NCBI RefSeq assembly: GCF_024363255.1
Contig: NZ_AP026070.1
Location: 1,922,001-1,986,000 of the forward strand
Length of the DNA stretch: 64,000 bases
Direction of reading: 5' to 3'
Origin: Shewanella sp. NFH-SH190041
GTDB taxonomy: Bacteria > Pseudomonadota > Gammaproteobacteria > Enterobacterales > Shewanellaceae
Numbering within the stretch: the first letter of the stretch is position 1; every line of letters begins with the position of its first letter. Below are positions 35,930 to 45,389 of this stretch, piece by piece. Below the pieces are notes generated by a model. The model made no database searches. It saw nothing but the letters and a program-made list of their open reading frames with translations, and was not told the DNA's origin. A program made the position numbers and the translations under genes.

Positions 35930-38374
35930 TTAATGTCCCGCTTGGCCTGAGGTATTCGCCGTTGATATAGTCGGTGCTGTTGACTCAGCGGCATTTGTTG
36001 CCGGTGGGCTGAGTTTGACTGCGCCTGCGCCTAGTAAGCAGGCTAATGCAGGTAGCAAGAAGATGGCACCAAGCACATTGACCAAGAACATAAAGGCCAA
36101 CAAAATGCCCATATCGGCCTGAAACTTCAGCGCAGAAAAGGCCCAGGTCCCGACACCAATGGACATAGTCACTGCCGTAAATACCGCAGCAGTGCCCCGG
36201 CTACGCATGGCATCATAGAAGGCTTCACGTAGGGGCGTGTGTCGGTTAAGCGCATGCTGCATCCGTTCATAGATATAAATACCATAATCCACCCCGACGC
36301 CAACTCCCAGAGCGATAACCGGCAGGGTAGCTACTTTCAAGCCAATGCCGAGCAATGCCATTAAGGCATTACATAAAATACAAACTAACATCAGAGGTAA
36401 AATCACGCACAGCACTGCTTTCATCGAGCGGAAAGTAAGCCAGCATAATAAACTGATGGCGCCAAAAATAGAGATCAACATCTGGGCTTCGGCTTTTTCT
36501 ACGGCCTGATTTGTGGCCGCGGCGACGCCAGCATTGCCACCCAGCAAACGGAACTGGGCATCAGGCAGAGATTCATTATCGATAAAGCGGCGGATTTGCT
36601 GCTCCACATGCTTGAGGGTGGCATCTTGATGATCCTCTAAGTACACCATCATATTAATGGTCTGGCAGCCATTGTCATTCAGCCCCAATGATGGCTGCGC
36701 CGCATGGGAACCCGCCAGCAGGGCACTTTCACTGCGCTGCAGGGTGCGCCAGTTAGGGTTGCCTTCATTATTGCCAGAGACATACAGCTTGGCGGTGCCC
36801 GCTGTGGTAGTGATGGAACGCACACCGTCCACGCCGCGCATATAAAAATCAAACCTATCCACAGCGTTCATTATTTGCCAATCAAGGCAGGCTTCCTCCC
36901 GGTTACGGGTTTCCAGATAGACCGCCAGCACATCCATACCGATGGAGTAATTAGCCACAATCGTGTCATTATCGCGGTTATAACGCGAATCATCCCTGAG
37001 CTCAGGCACCCCGGTTCCCACATCTCCGGTCAGCAATGAACGGGACTGCCAAGTGCCCAGTCCCAGTAGCACTATCATCACCAGTACACTGATCTTGGCC
37101 GGTTTGGGTGTTGCCAGCGCCGACACGGCCCACCAGAGTGAATGACGTTTCTCACGGCCGCCGCCTTCATCCTCGCTATGCTCATCCCGCCGCAGCGCCA
37201 TTTTTTCCAGCTTCAGGTGAGAGAGAATAATGGGCATAAACATCTTATTGGTGATGATCATCAAAGCGACCCCAAGACAGGCCGTCACCCCCAATTCATG
37301 CACAATGGGAATATCGATCACCATAATCACCATAAAGCCCAGCGCATTGGCCAGCAGGGCGACTGTACCGGGGATCGCCAGGCGACGAAAGGCGTTGGCC
37401 GCAGCCAGCTCAGGGCCGTTACCTGCCAGGACATCAAGCTTCCAAGCATTGGTCATCTGCACCGCATGGGATACGCCAATGGAGAAAATCAAAAAGGGTA
37501 CCAGCACCGACATAGGGTCAATGCCATAGCCTATCAGGGGCAATATACCCAGCAGCCAAATAACGGGCAGCAACGCAACCGTAATGGCTAACAATGTCAG
37601 TTTAATCGACAGGCTGTAATGCCACAGCAGTAGCAGAGTGATGACAAATGCCACCACAAAAAACAGCAGCACTGTCATCAGGCCATCCATCACATCGCCC
37701 ATTACTTTGGCAAAGCCGATAATCTGGATCTCAATCCCGGCGCCAGATAGCTCTGCGCGGATTTTTTCTAGGTGGGCTGCAACCTTGGCATAATCCGTTT
37801 TTTCGCCGGTGCGAGGGTCAGTATCAAGCAGCTCTGCCTGCACCATGGCGGATTTCAGATCATTGGCCACCAGATTTCCCACCTGACCAGATTTGGCCAC
37901 ATTACTGCGGACTTTATCCAGCCCAGCTTTATCGGCGGTAAAGCGTGATGGGATCACCACATCACCCATAAAGCCAAATTCGGTCACTTCCAGATAGCGC
38001 ACTTCAGGGGAGAATAGGGAGCGCACTGTGGTGCGGTTAACTCCGGGGGTAAAAAACACTTCATCGGTGGCACTGCGCAGTCTGGCGAGAAATTCCGGAT
38101 TATAAATATCGCCTTCGCCGTTCCATTGCAGGCTGACCATAATGCGGTTTGCACCGGTAAATTTGGCACTGTGCTCCATAAATGCCTGCATATATTCATG
38201 CTTCATGGGGATAAGCTTGGTAAACCCCGGATCAAAGCGGGTTTGCAATGCGGTATAGCTAAATAACAGTGTCAGTAGAAAAAACAGGGCGCCAAGGGGG
38301 CGACGCCATTGGATCAATAGCCGGGCAATATGGTCAACCAAGACTTGGGTACGGCTGGGATGAAATTGTGACAT
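35930..38374 (-). CDS. RND/MMPL-family transporter
   Basis: An 814-residue inner-membrane protein with the MMPL layout: one N-terminal helix, a periplasmic loop, a block of about five helices (about 230-400), a second periplasmic loop, then a second block (about 640-790) with ALGVGVGVDYGIYIYERM, the acidic helix-4 motif. Relatives export hydrophobic compounds and often sit in steroid or hydrocarbon catabolism loci. ATG 38374 has GGAG five bases upstream; the frame to 38407 overlaps the previous gene's stop and is rejected. It follows a YCF48-like gene by 16 bases, and the pair is commonly found together. Transport of steroids is an inference from context. Confidence 0.82.
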   Translation of the reverse strand: MSQFHPSRTQVLVDHIARLLIQWRRPLGALFFLLTLLFSYTALQTRFDPGFTKLIPMKHEYMQAFMEHSAKFTGANRIMVSLQWNGEGDIYNPEFLARLRSATDEVFFTPGVNRTTVRSLFSPEVRYLEVTEFGFMGDVVIPSRFTADKAGLDKVRSNVAKSGQVGNLVANDLKSAMVQAELLDTDPRTGEKTDYAKVAAHLEKIRAELSGAGIEIQIIGFAKVMGDVMDGLMTVLLFFVVAFVITLLLLWHYSLSIKLTLLAITVALLPVIWLLGILPLIGYGIDPMSVLVPFLIFSIGVSHAVQMTNAWKLDVLAGNGPELAAANAFRRLAIPGTVALLANALGFMVIMVIDIPIVHELGVTACLGVALMIITNKMFMPIILSHLKLEKMALRRDEHSEDEGGGREKRHSLWWAVSALATPKPAKISVLVMIVLLGLGTWQSRSLLTGDVGTGVPELRDDSRYNRDNDTIVANYSIGMDVLAVYLETRNREEACLDWQIMNAVDRFDFYMRGVDGVRSITTTAGTAKLYVSGNNEGNPNWRTLQRSESALLAGSHAAQPSLGLNDNGCQTINMMVYLEDHQDATLKHVEQQIRRFIDNESLPDAQFRLLGGNAGVAAATNQAVEKAEAQMLISIFGAISLLCWLTFRSMKAVLCVILPLMLVCILCNALMALLGIGLKVATLPVIALGVGVGVDYGIYIYERMQHALNRHTPLREAFYDAMRSRGTAAVFTAVTMSIGVGTWAFSALKFQADMGILLAFMFLVNVLGAIFLLPALACLLGAGAVKLSPPATNAAESTAPTISTANTSGQAGH

Positions 38375-38390
38375 AAGAACTCCGGGCGCG

Positions 38391-39425
38391 TTATTCAGTG
38401 GTGGCATTGGCCATTGAGGTTGCTGGTGTTGTTGTTATCTTTGTGGCGGTTTGCGCCCTGGTTGCTGAGCTTGGCAGTGTGGCCTGTAATAGGCCGCGAT
38501 CACTGGCTAGCAGCAAGGTGCCATCCGGGTTCACCAGCATATCTGTCACTGCCAGTCGTCCCCCGCGGCGTACTATGGTAAAACTGTCGCCATTGTCATG
38601 ACTTTGCAGCACAAATCCCCCTTGTCCGGCCAGCAGCAAACTGCCATCAGCCAGTTGCTGGTGGGTAAAGAGCGATACCGGAATATGAAAATCCAGTTTC
38701 TGCCAGCTCAATCCATCATCCTGGCTGCGGAAAATATTGCCGCGCATCCCATAGATCAACCATTGGCTGCCGCCTAGATGCAGCCCGCCATAAAATGAGC
38801 CGTCATAAAAAGGGGCGATTTCCAGCCAGCTGGTGGCACTGTCATCGGAGCGAAACAGGGTGCCGGCTTCACCGGCAATCAGCCAACGCTGCCGATCAGC
38901 TGAGGGGATCACCGCATTAAGGTGCCAGTCAGTTTGGCCCGGTGGGGTGAGATCTTGCCATTGTTGGCCATTGTCATTGGAGTGTTTCGTCATCCCAAAT
39001 GCGCCGGTCGCCAGCCAGTGACCGGGAGAGATTTGTGCCAACGCCAGCAGAGGGGTACTGCCTTGACTGCCAAAACTGACCTCTTGCCAGTGCCGGCCGC
39101 CATCTTGAGTGGTTAGGAGCCAACCTTCATGGCCGATAGCCAGTCCGCGCTCGGCATCGCTAAAGTGAATATCCGTGATTAAGGCATAGCGCTGTTTATC
39201 TATTTTCGCCGGTTGCCAACTTTGCCCTTGATCTTGCGATAGCAGAATATGGCCCAGCTCTCCGCCGGCAACCAGCCCTTGGCTACTTTCTGCCAAGCTG
39301 GTGATATTCATGTTATCGACAGGAATTCGGTTAGGTGCCAGCGGCGCGCTGTGGCGGGGCGAAAAAGCATATATGCCGGCCAATGCCACAAGCAGTGAAA
39401 TTCCGACAGCCAGTATAGTGCGCAT
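38391..39425 (-). CDS. YCF48/BNR-repeat periplasmic beta-propeller protein
   Basis: A 344-residue exported protein with an N-terminal membrane anchor or signal (about residues 1-21) and repeated BNR/Asp-box units: SQDQGQSWQPAK, TQDGGRHWQEV, SNDNGQQWQDL, SDDSATSWLEI, SQDDGLSWQKL and SHDNGDSFTIV. Such YCF48-like propellers are frequent partners of MMPL transporters in aromatic and steroid loci. It is the first gene of the two-gene reverse-strand unit and diverges from the hsaA-like gene. Confidence 0.82.
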   Translation of the reverse strand: MRTILAVGISLLVALAGIYAFSPRHSAPLAPNRIPVDNMNITSLAESSQGLVAGGELGHILLSQDQGQSWQPAKIDKQRYALITDIHFSDAERGLAIGHEGWLLTTQDGGRHWQEVSFGSQGSTPLLALAQISPGHWLATGAFGMTKHSNDNGQQWQDLTPPGQTDWHLNAVIPSADRQRWLIAGEAGTLFRSDDSATSWLEIAPFYDGSFYGGLHLGGSQWLIYGMRGNIFRSQDDGLSWQKLDFHIPVSLFTHQQLADGSLLLAGQGGFVLQSHDNGDSFTIVRRGGRLAVTDMLVNPDGTLLLASDRGLLQATLPSSATRAQTATKITTTPATSMANATTE

Positions 39426-39674
39426 AACACCTCCCCTGTGTTGTCCGGCAGTACCGGAGCGTGGCAGTCAATGACAAATAGGCCGAGCAATCAGCTGAAG
39501 CGGTTACGTGCTTGAGCCCATTACCCTGCGTAATCGATCTGGTTGTTAGCCACGGAAATGGTGTTTGTCCATGGCAGCCTTGTTGCTGATAATCGCCGAG
39601 GATATCGGCAATTTATTGTTATTTTTTATCCGCATAGCGGACTTTCGCCATTATTCCGCCCTCACTTTGACTCA

Positions 39675-39690
39675 CATCGTCCAAATGGAC
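39675..39690. promoter_or_regulatory. dyad in the divergent promoter upstream of the hsaA-like gene
   Basis: CATCGTCCAAATGGAC contains a GTC-N6-GAC dyad (GTCCA / TGGAC). It lies in the 432-base divergent gap 39426-39857, otherwise without a gene. A related 16-mer, sharing CATCGTCCA and the same dyad spacing, occurs at 57345-57360 in another divergent promoter of the steroid region. Confidence 0.4.
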
Positions 39691-39857
39691 AGGTCGACCA
39701 AAGTCTAAGGCAATAATCTCGCGTCAAATCAAGCTATCACAGCACTTAACAACATCAGGGTTTAGTCCATATTAACGATGAGTGGCGCTGGGGGCTGTGA
39801 AATTCTCGGGACAGCAAACCACATCGGCCGTTGGCCTAAGGTGCAAGGAGATTTCAC

Positions 39858-41078
39858 ATGGCAATACAGTTGGATAATGTCGCCCTGTCGGCAACAGAAG
39901 ATTACCTGACCGAAGAGGCGCTGGGGCTGATCGCTGCCGCTCAGGCCTTGATCCCAGCGTTGAAAGCCCGGGCGGAACAGACTGAGCGTGATGGTCGCGT
40001 ACCTGATATCTCGGTACAGGAAATTGCCGCTGCTGGCCTGTTTCGTGTGCTGCAACCCAAGCGTTGGGGCGGGTATGAGTTAGATCCTAGAGTGTTTTAT
40101 CGTATCCAGATGACCTTGGCGCGGGGCTGTATGTCGACGGCTTGGATCTATGGGGTGATCGGGGTGCATAACTGGCAATTGCCCCTGTTTCCGGAGCAGG
40201 CTCAACAGGATGTCTGGAGCGATGATAACGCCACCTTGATTGCGTCCACTTATATGCCGGTGGGCCGGGCAGAAAAAGTGGATGGTGGTTATCGTTTTTC
40301 GGGGCGCTGGGGATTTTCCAGTGGTTGTGAGCATTGCCAATGGGTCTTTTTAGGCGGCATGTTGCCGAAAGAGGCTGATGGCGATGAGCTGGAGCATGTC
40401 ACTTTCTTGCTGCCAAAATCGGATTTTACCATTGAACATAACTGGGATGTTCATGGCCTGCGGGGGACCGGCAGTCACGATATTGTGGTGAATAATGCAT
40501 TTGTACCGGAACATCGCACCCAGCGTACCAATAATCATTCAGATATCGGCTGTCCTGGGCGAGCGACTAATCCAGGTTGGTTGTACCGCATTCCTTTTAC
40601 TCAGGTATTCCAGCGGGCGGTATCATCGGCCTGTATTGGCGCGTTGGACGGTGCCATTGATGCTTTTCGAGAACGAGCCGGCGCCCATGTGGGAAAACAT
40701 GGCAGTAAAACGGCTGAGGATGTGAATGCCCAGATGGCGGTGACAGAAGCCATGATGGCTGCCGATCAGCTGAAATTGGTGTTGATCCGCAATTATGCCC
40801 GCATTGTTGATTCGATCCGCAATAACGACCCAATGACAGTGGAAGAGCGCTTACTGCAGCGTGCCCAGTCGGCTCAGGTGCCGAAGGTCTGTGCCCAGCG
40901 TATGGATGATCTACTGCGGGCTTGCGCAGCATCCGGGCTGTATCGGGGGAACCCCATTGAGCGGATTTTCCGTGATATTAATCAGGCTCGCGGTCATATT
41001 GCCAATAATACCGATGCTTATCTGCGCGCCCATGGTGCGGTGATGTTGGGGCTACCCAATATGGATCCATTTGTTTAA
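39858..41078 (+). CDS. hsaA: HsaA-like flavin-dependent monooxygenase (3-HSA hydroxylase, oxygenase component)
   Basis: The 406-residue protein has the acyl-CoA-dehydrogenase fold of the group D flavin monooxygenases. HsaA hydroxylates the phenolic secosteroid 3-HSA to the catechol 3,4-DHSA before ring-A cleavage. Matches to HsaA as I recall it are VGVHNWQLPLF, SGRWGFSSGCEHCQWVFLGG and VHGLRGTGSHDIVV. AAGGAG stands before the ATG. It is followed 19 bases later by the reductase gene. The separate small flavin reductase HsaB is not seen in the window. A different phenolic substrate remains possible. Confidence 0.72.
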   Translation: MAIQLDNVALSATEDYLTEEALGLIAAAQALIPALKARAEQTERDGRVPDISVQEIAAAGLFRVLQPKRWGGYELDPRVFYRIQMTLARGCMSTAWIYGVIGVHNWQLPLFPEQAQQDVWSDDNATLIASTYMPVGRAEKVDGGYRFSGRWGFSSGCEHCQWVFLGGMLPKEADGDELEHVTFLLPKSDFTIEHNWDVHGLRGTGSHDIVVNNAFVPEHRTQRTNNHSDIGCPGRATNPGWLYRIPFTQVFQRAVSSACIGALDGAIDAFRERAGAHVGKHGSKTAEDVNAQMAVTEAMMAADQLKLVLIRNYARIVDSIRNNDPMTVEERLLQRAQSAQVPKVCAQRMDDLLRACAASGLYRGNPIERIFRDINQARGHIANNTDAYLRAHGAVMLGLPNMDPFV

Positions 41079-41097
41079 TCACTGAAAAGGAGATGGC

Positions 41098-42186
41098 ATG
41101 TCATCCAGATATCATGCCCTGGTTGTCAGTCAGGTGATCCCGGAGACCCATGATGCCACGTCATTGGTCTTGACCGTGCCCCCTGAACTTGCAGAGCGGT
41201 ATCAATATAAAAGCGGGCAGTTTTTAACCTTTAAACTGCCTGGCCAAGATGGTGAATTGCTGCGCTGTTACTCTATGTCCTCTAGCCCTGCGCTTGAGCA
41301 GGGGCTAAGGGTAACCATCAAACGGGTCGCTGGTGGTCGGGCATCTAATTATCTGTGTGATCATATCGGCCCCGGCGATCGCTTGCAGGTAATGCAACCT
41401 GCGGGGTTATTTGTGGTGCGTGATAGCAGTGAACATCTGTTGCTCTGCGCCGGTGGCAGTGGTATTACGCCGGTGTTTTCCATTTTGCAAACGGTACTAC
41501 ATACAGGCACGGGCAAGATCCGCTTGTTATATGCTAACCGGGATGAAAGTTCCGTCATTTTTGCCGCGGAGCTTAAAGCTTTGGTGCAAGCATTCCCCGA
41601 GCGGTTGGAAGTGATCCACCTGTTAGACAGTTTGAGCGGCGTCCCCAGTGCTGCATTATTAAGTTCACTGTCTGACTGGCAACAGCAAAGGGCCTATATC
41701 TGTGGTCCAGGCGCCTTTATGGATGCAATGGAGACTGTGCTGTACCAACTCGGGATGGATAAAAGCCACATCTATATTGAGCGCTTTATCTCCCCGGCAG
41801 CACCAACAGCTAAAAACAGTATTGATGCTTGTGATATCGAGTCTCGCGCTGACCCCGCCGTTGCGCCGGCGAGTGAACTTGCACCTGATAAACAAGTGAA
41901 TACTGAGATTACCCAGGCCATTGCTGAGGTGGAGTTGGATGGCACTGTCCATCATATTGTCTGGCGCGGTGATGAAACCTTACTGGATGCGGCTGAAAAA
42001 GCCGGGGTTGAGTTACCCTATTCTTGCCGCAGTGGCATGTGCGCATCTTGCATGTGTGAGGTAACAGAAGGGCAGGTAGCATTACAGTATAATGATGTGC
42101 TGGATGAGCGGGACTTGCAGCAAAATCTGACTTTAAGCTGCCAAGCATTGCCACGCACTGAAAAAGTAAAATTGCGTTATACCTGA
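41098..42186 (+). CDS. kshB: KshB-like ferredoxin reductase (FAD, NAD and 2Fe-2S domains)
   Basis: A 362-residue electron-transfer protein. The FAD domain has RCYSMSS (about residue 59). The NAD domain has AGGSGITPVFSIL and ICGPGAFMDAM. The C-terminal plant-type ferredoxin has Cys-x4-Cys-x2-Cys (CRSGMCASC) and a last Cys in LTLSCQA. This is the layout of KshB, which feeds electrons to the Rieske oxygenase KshA for 9-alpha-hydroxylation of 3-ketosteroids, and also of PaaE and HmpA-type reductases. KshA itself is not in the window. Adjacency to the hsaA-like gene favours the steroid role. GGAG precedes the ATG. Confidence 0.65.
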   Translation: MSSRYHALVVSQVIPETHDATSLVLTVPPELAERYQYKSGQFLTFKLPGQDGELLRCYSMSSSPALEQGLRVTIKRVAGGRASNYLCDHIGPGDRLQVMQPAGLFVVRDSSEHLLLCAGGSGITPVFSILQTVLHTGTGKIRLLYANRDESSVIFAAELKALVQAFPERLEVIHLLDSLSGVPSAALLSSLSDWQQQRAYICGPGAFMDAMETVLYQLGMDKSHIYIERFISPAAPTAKNSIDACDIESRADPAVAPASELAPDKQVNTEITQAIAEVELDGTVHHIVWRGDETLLDAAEKAGVELPYSCRSGMCASCMCEVTEGQVALQYNDVLDERDLQQNLTLSCQALPRTEKVKLRYT

Positions 42187-42231
42187 AGCTTATGCCTTGA
42201 TACGGCATGATGGCTGTGGTTATAAGGATAA

Positions 42232-42276
42232 AAAGCCGGAGATGACTTGTATGGGTCATCTCCGGCTTTGTTTTTA
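42232..42276. terminator. bidirectional terminator
   Basis: A 15-bp perfect stem AAAGCCGGAGATGAC / GTCATCTCCGGCTTT (42232-42246 with 42255-42269) has a T-run after it and A residues before it. It lies between the convergent kshB-like and CAP-domain genes. Confidence 0.93.
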
Positions 42277-42322
42277 CAGCAGATGTCAGTAATCGCCCGC
42301 TGCTATCTGGTAACCGGTGGGA

Positions 42323-43588
42323 TTAACGGAAATCTTCGGTCCAGTTACTGCGTACCGGGCTACCCTCTTGTGGCAGCCAGGTGACTGCAAAACTGTGCAT
42401 TCTTGGGGACATGACATTTTGACAATGACCGGCATGCCCGGTCCAGCTGTTGGCTCCGGCATTATTGATATGACCATCGGCACGGGGATGGGTGTAACCA
42501 AAGATCGGGTCAATGGCGTTATTTAACCGAATGCGGAAGGCATTTTGCGCCCAGTTTTCTACGACAAAATGCCCTTGTTTATGTCGGTCTTCCATCGCCT
42601 GAGAGTTACGCTGCGCGCCAACGGTGAGTGCATCATTCCAAGCCAGAGTATGGGTAGCGGGGGAGATCCCGGCAGCAAACATATCGCCAGCCGCATCACA
42701 CCAACGAGGGGTGGAGCGGGCACAGTTCATGGCGATCACGGCCTGATATTTTTGCGAGTCCGCAGTATCGTGGGGAATATTCACAATGCGGCACCAGTTA
42801 GTTGATGCAATGCCGCTATCAGTAGAACCATCAAATGCTTGACCTGCCAGTAGAGTGTCCTTATTTAGACAGCTATAAGGGATCACGGCATCTGTTGTGG
42901 TAGTGGCTTTTACTGTGACCACATTAGTTGCAGGATTAAAATCAAATAGATCTGCATCATCGTGCATCGCTTGGGCCAGATATGGCGCTTGCAACTCTGC
43001 CCAAGCTGGGCCAAAGAGGGCAGTATTTTGATTGTTAAATCGACTCTGCAATAAGGCCTGTTGTAGTAACAGGTGGCTGCGACCTTGCTCGGAAACACTG
43101 ATTGTGCCACTTGCAATCTGCAGTTGATCATTGATTAATGCATTATCAAACGTGTATTTAGCCAGTTGTGGACCACCACAATCACTGTGACTGAAACGGT
43201 AAGCATATTCCTGCACCTCACCATTTACGGTCATGCCGTTGACATCCCGAGTGATTTGGGTCTCATGGGTTACCGCGTAACAATGCCAGTTATTGGCTAG
43301 ACGGGTATCGTTCAGCCATACAGTAACCGGGCCACGGCGAGGTATAGTTTGCTCACTGTAATCGCCGGAAAGTGGATAAAGTTGCTCCGGATGTAATGGA
43401 ATCGCATTTTGGTTTCCACGATTAAAATTGGCGCCATTTGCCACCCCTTTGAATGCCATCAATAGATGTTCTAGATGATTCTGAGTTGGCTTAACAGTTT
43501 CTATTTTAGTTTGATGGTTTTCTGTTGTAGATGATTGATCACAACCTGCGAGAGAAATACAGCACAATATTAAAGCAATTTTTTTCAT
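42323..43588 (-). CDS. CAP/SCP-domain lipoprotein
   Basis: A 421-residue lipoprotein with signal and lipobox SLAGC (Cys16). The C-terminal third shows a CAP (SCP/PR1) pattern: WNDALTVGAQRNSQAMEDRH, GHFVVENWAQNAFRI, then NSWTGHAGHCQNVMSPRMHSFAVTW. The two histidines and the NVMSP strand resemble those of bacterial CAP proteins. The first 250 residues are not recognised and contain paired cysteines (NWHC, SDCGG). It should be tethered in the periplasm or outer membrane. It is monocistronic, and its role beside steroid and fez genes is unclear. Confidence 0.65.
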   Translation of the reverse strand: MKKIALILCCISLAGCDQSSTTENHQTKIETVKPTQNHLEHLLMAFKGVANGANFNRGNQNAIPLHPEQLYPLSGDYSEQTIPRRGPVTVWLNDTRLANNWHCYAVTHETQITRDVNGMTVNGEVQEYAYRFSHSDCGGPQLAKYTFDNALINDQLQIASGTISVSEQGRSHLLLQQALLQSRFNNQNTALFGPAWAELQAPYLAQAMHDDADLFDFNPATNVVTVKATTTTDAVIPYSCLNKDTLLAGQAFDGSTDSGIASTNWCRIVNIPHDTADSQKYQAVIAMNCARSTPRWCDAAGDMFAAGISPATHTLAWNDALTVGAQRNSQAMEDRHKQGHFVVENWAQNAFRIRLNNAIDPIFGYTHPRADGHINNAGANSWTGHAGHCQNVMSPRMHSFAVTWLPQEGSPVRSNWTEDFR

Positions 43589-44034
43589 AAATTCTCAAGG
43601 AATAATTATTTTGTTAAATTTTATCTGAATATTCAGAATGTTTTGCTCTATCTAAATACGACATAATTATTGCGATATTTAACTTTTTGCCTATAAAAAA
43701 ATAGCTTGAAGAATAAAACACCAAGTAAATCGTGAGAGGCATTTATTCCCTTGCAATTATTGTGTGATTTTTATGCTGAAAAGTGTTGATCAAAATTGCA
43801 TAAATCCATGAAGGTTTTTTCAATATATTGTTTTTACGTTGTTTTTTTATAGTGTTTTATTGTGTTGTTGTTGATTTATATGGTGAAAGTGTAGTTTTTT
43901 CTTAATGTTGCTAATGGGTTACTTTGCTAACAAATTAACAAGGTATCAATTTATCCCAATATTGCTGGAAAATATTTATTCCTATGATGTCTTTTTAGTA
44001 TATTCGCTATGGTTGATTTATTAACTGGTCTAAT
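43589..44034. promoter_or_regulatory. AT-rich promoter region of the fez-like operon
   Basis: 446 AT-rich bases without a gene. I looked for a Fur box (GATAATGATAATCATTATC type) and do not see a convincing one. TTGATCAA occurs at 43786-43793 but lacks the four-base spacer of an FNR/EtrA site. CTGAATATTCAG (about 43625) is a small dyad. Operon control is therefore unresolved. Confidence 0.35.
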
Positions 44035-44370
44035 ATGCAAAATCATATTGTTAAAGTTTTAAAGTTAAGACGTTGGGTGATGCTTCATCATCACATTCCG
44101 GGTCGAATACGTTTGAAATATAAGTTAGGTATTTTGACCCAATTAGTATCATTTAATACTGATAAAATTGAGCAAGCCATTGCGGCAATTCCAGCGTTTA
44201 AAAATTACAAAATCAATAATACTACACACAGTATTTTAATTGAGTATGACATCGGCGTTATTCGTCCAGAATGGATTGATAGTTTATTTTCTGGTTCGGA
44301 AAAAGATGCAGAATTGGCATGTTATGCCATTGCTCAACAATTAAATTTAGATGGAGAGAAGAATGTATAA
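44035..44370 (+). CDS. small HMA-like domain protein of the ferrosome-type operon
   Basis: A 111-residue soluble protein with an HMA_2-like ferredoxin fold. The motif HHHIPGRIRLK (about residue 18) replaces the CxxC of classical metallochaperones, and NNTTHSILIEYD forms the last strand. The N-terminus of the P-type ATPase in the same operon has the matching HHFPGRIRFK and DGAYSIVIEYD, so the two are paralogous domains. HMA-domain proteins are reported members of fez operons. A later start at ATG 44080 would keep the motif, and 44035 has no obvious ribosome binding site. It overlaps the next gene by eight bases. Confidence 0.72.
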   Translation: MQNHIVKVLKLRRWVMLHHHIPGRIRLKYKLGILTQLVSFNTDKIEQAIAAIPAFKNYKINNTTHSILIEYDIGVIRPEWIDSLFSGSEKDAELACYAIAQQLNLDGEKNV

Positions 44371-45094
44371 TCATCCACCTCATGGCTATTATGCCCCCTA
44401 CACACAAGATGACAGCATGCAGCAGGAATCCGGTCAACAAGTGCCGAATTATCCGCCTCAGTATGCGCATTGTGGTTCATACCCTTACGCGCCACAGTCA
44501 TATCCGCCTGGTATGGGAACCCCTGCATGGAGCCATCCGGCAGCGATGCCAGATCCTCGGGCGATTCACCATATGCATCATCATGGCGCTTACCCTCATA
44601 TGCCGGTGTATCCCGCGATTGCGATGCCGCCATATTATTATCCTCAGATGCCACATCCTGCGGGATATCCACAGGGTATCCCACCTATGGGCCAATCTGC
44701 GCAGACAGAGGGTTGCCAGCCATCTGACACTATGATGCAGCAGGCTCAAAGCCTCTTTGACGGTGTATTAGGTGAAGATGCTGGCGCATTTAAAGCAATG
44801 CTAGGGAAATTTGGCATCAATGATAAAGAGTTCTGGAAAGGCGCCATGGTTGGCGCAGCGGCAGCCATGCTACTTAATAATGATACCGTTCGTAGCAAGT
44901 TAATGGGGTTGATTACTGGTGCCAGTGATTTGTTGAAAACGGGGGAGCAGGCAGGTGCGGAACAGGTGGCTGAAAACGCCCAACAGATGATGCATAGCGC
45001 CCAGCCTCAGAGTGAAATATTCCGAGAGCACCATACTGAAGGTGTTGCTGAAACAGTATCAGAATCAGACCATGGTCAGCCCTATGGCAACTAA
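44363..45094 (+). CDS. Pro/Tyr/His-rich protein with glycine-rich hydrophobic segment (fez operon)
   Basis: A 243-residue protein. Roughly residues 1-115 are low-complexity, rich in Pro, Tyr, His and Met (PHGYYAPYTQDD, HHMHHHGAYPHM, MPPYYYPQMPHP), suited to binding metal or to flexible assembly. Then comes FDGVLGEDAGAFKAMLGKFG and a small-residue hydrophobic helix WKGAMVGAAAAMLLNNDTVR, similar to the helix in the gene at 45379. The tail is acidic and Gln-rich. GGAGAG precedes ATG 44363, so the ATG at 44351 is not used. Such Gly/Ala helices recall YtxH-type and membrane-shaping proteins. A structural role in the ferrosome membrane is an inference. Confidence 0.65.
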   Translation: MYNHPPHGYYAPYTQDDSMQQESGQQVPNYPPQYAHCGSYPYAPQSYPPGMGTPAWSHPAAMPDPRAIHHMHHHGAYPHMPVYPAIAMPPYYYPQMPHPAGYPQGIPPMGQSAQTEGCQPSDTMMQQAQSLFDGVLGEDAGAFKAMLGKFGINDKEFWKGAMVGAAAAMLLNNDTVRSKLMGLITGASDLLKTGEQAGAEQVAENAQQMMHSAQPQSEIFREHHTEGVAETVSESDHGQPYGN

Positions 45095-45389
45095 TTCGAA
45101 CTCTGGTCGATTGGTCAGTCGAGCACTATTGGTAGGTGCGATGGCAGGGGCTGGTGCGGCATTAGTTAATCAGAAAAAAGCCCTGCAGCAAGGGCAAGTT
45201 GCTAATCAGACGATGGTGTTGGATATGGCTAAAATGGCAGTAAAAACTGCCGCTATCAGCGGGGCCTCGACCTATGCCGCTGAGAAAATGGCCGATAAAC
45301 CCGGATTATCCCTACTGACCATTTTATCTGTCGGCGCTGCCGGTATTTATTTACTCGATCATTATTTGGACACTAAAAATGAAAAATAA
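45072..45389 (+). CDS. small glycine/alanine-rich membrane protein (fez operon)
   Basis: About 105 residues from ATG 45072 (or 101 from ATG 45084). Two hydrophobic segments are present: RALLVGAMAGAGAALVNQ with GxxxG packing motifs, and LSLLTILSVGAAGIYLLDHYL near the C-terminus. It overlaps the end of the previous gene by 23 bases and the start of the next by 11, so translation is coupled. An open frame extends up to 45012 but only by overlapping the previous gene further. I do not recognise a named family. Insertion into the ferrosome membrane is inferred from the operon. Confidence 0.65.
   Translation: MVSPMATNSNSGRLVSRALLVGAMAGAGAALVNQKKALQQGQVANQTMVLDMAKMAVKTAAISGASTYAAEKMADKPGLSLLTILSVGAAGIYLLDHYLDTKNEK

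Noticed and set aside
43786..43793. TTGATCAA upstream of the fez-like operon as an FNR/EtrA site
   Set aside because: The consensus is TTGAT-N4-ATCAA; here the halves touch, so it is a chance palindrome unless shown otherwise.
43589..44034. Fur box before the fez-like operon
   Set aside because: Expected on biological grounds, but no 19-base GATAAT-type palindrome is visible by eye.
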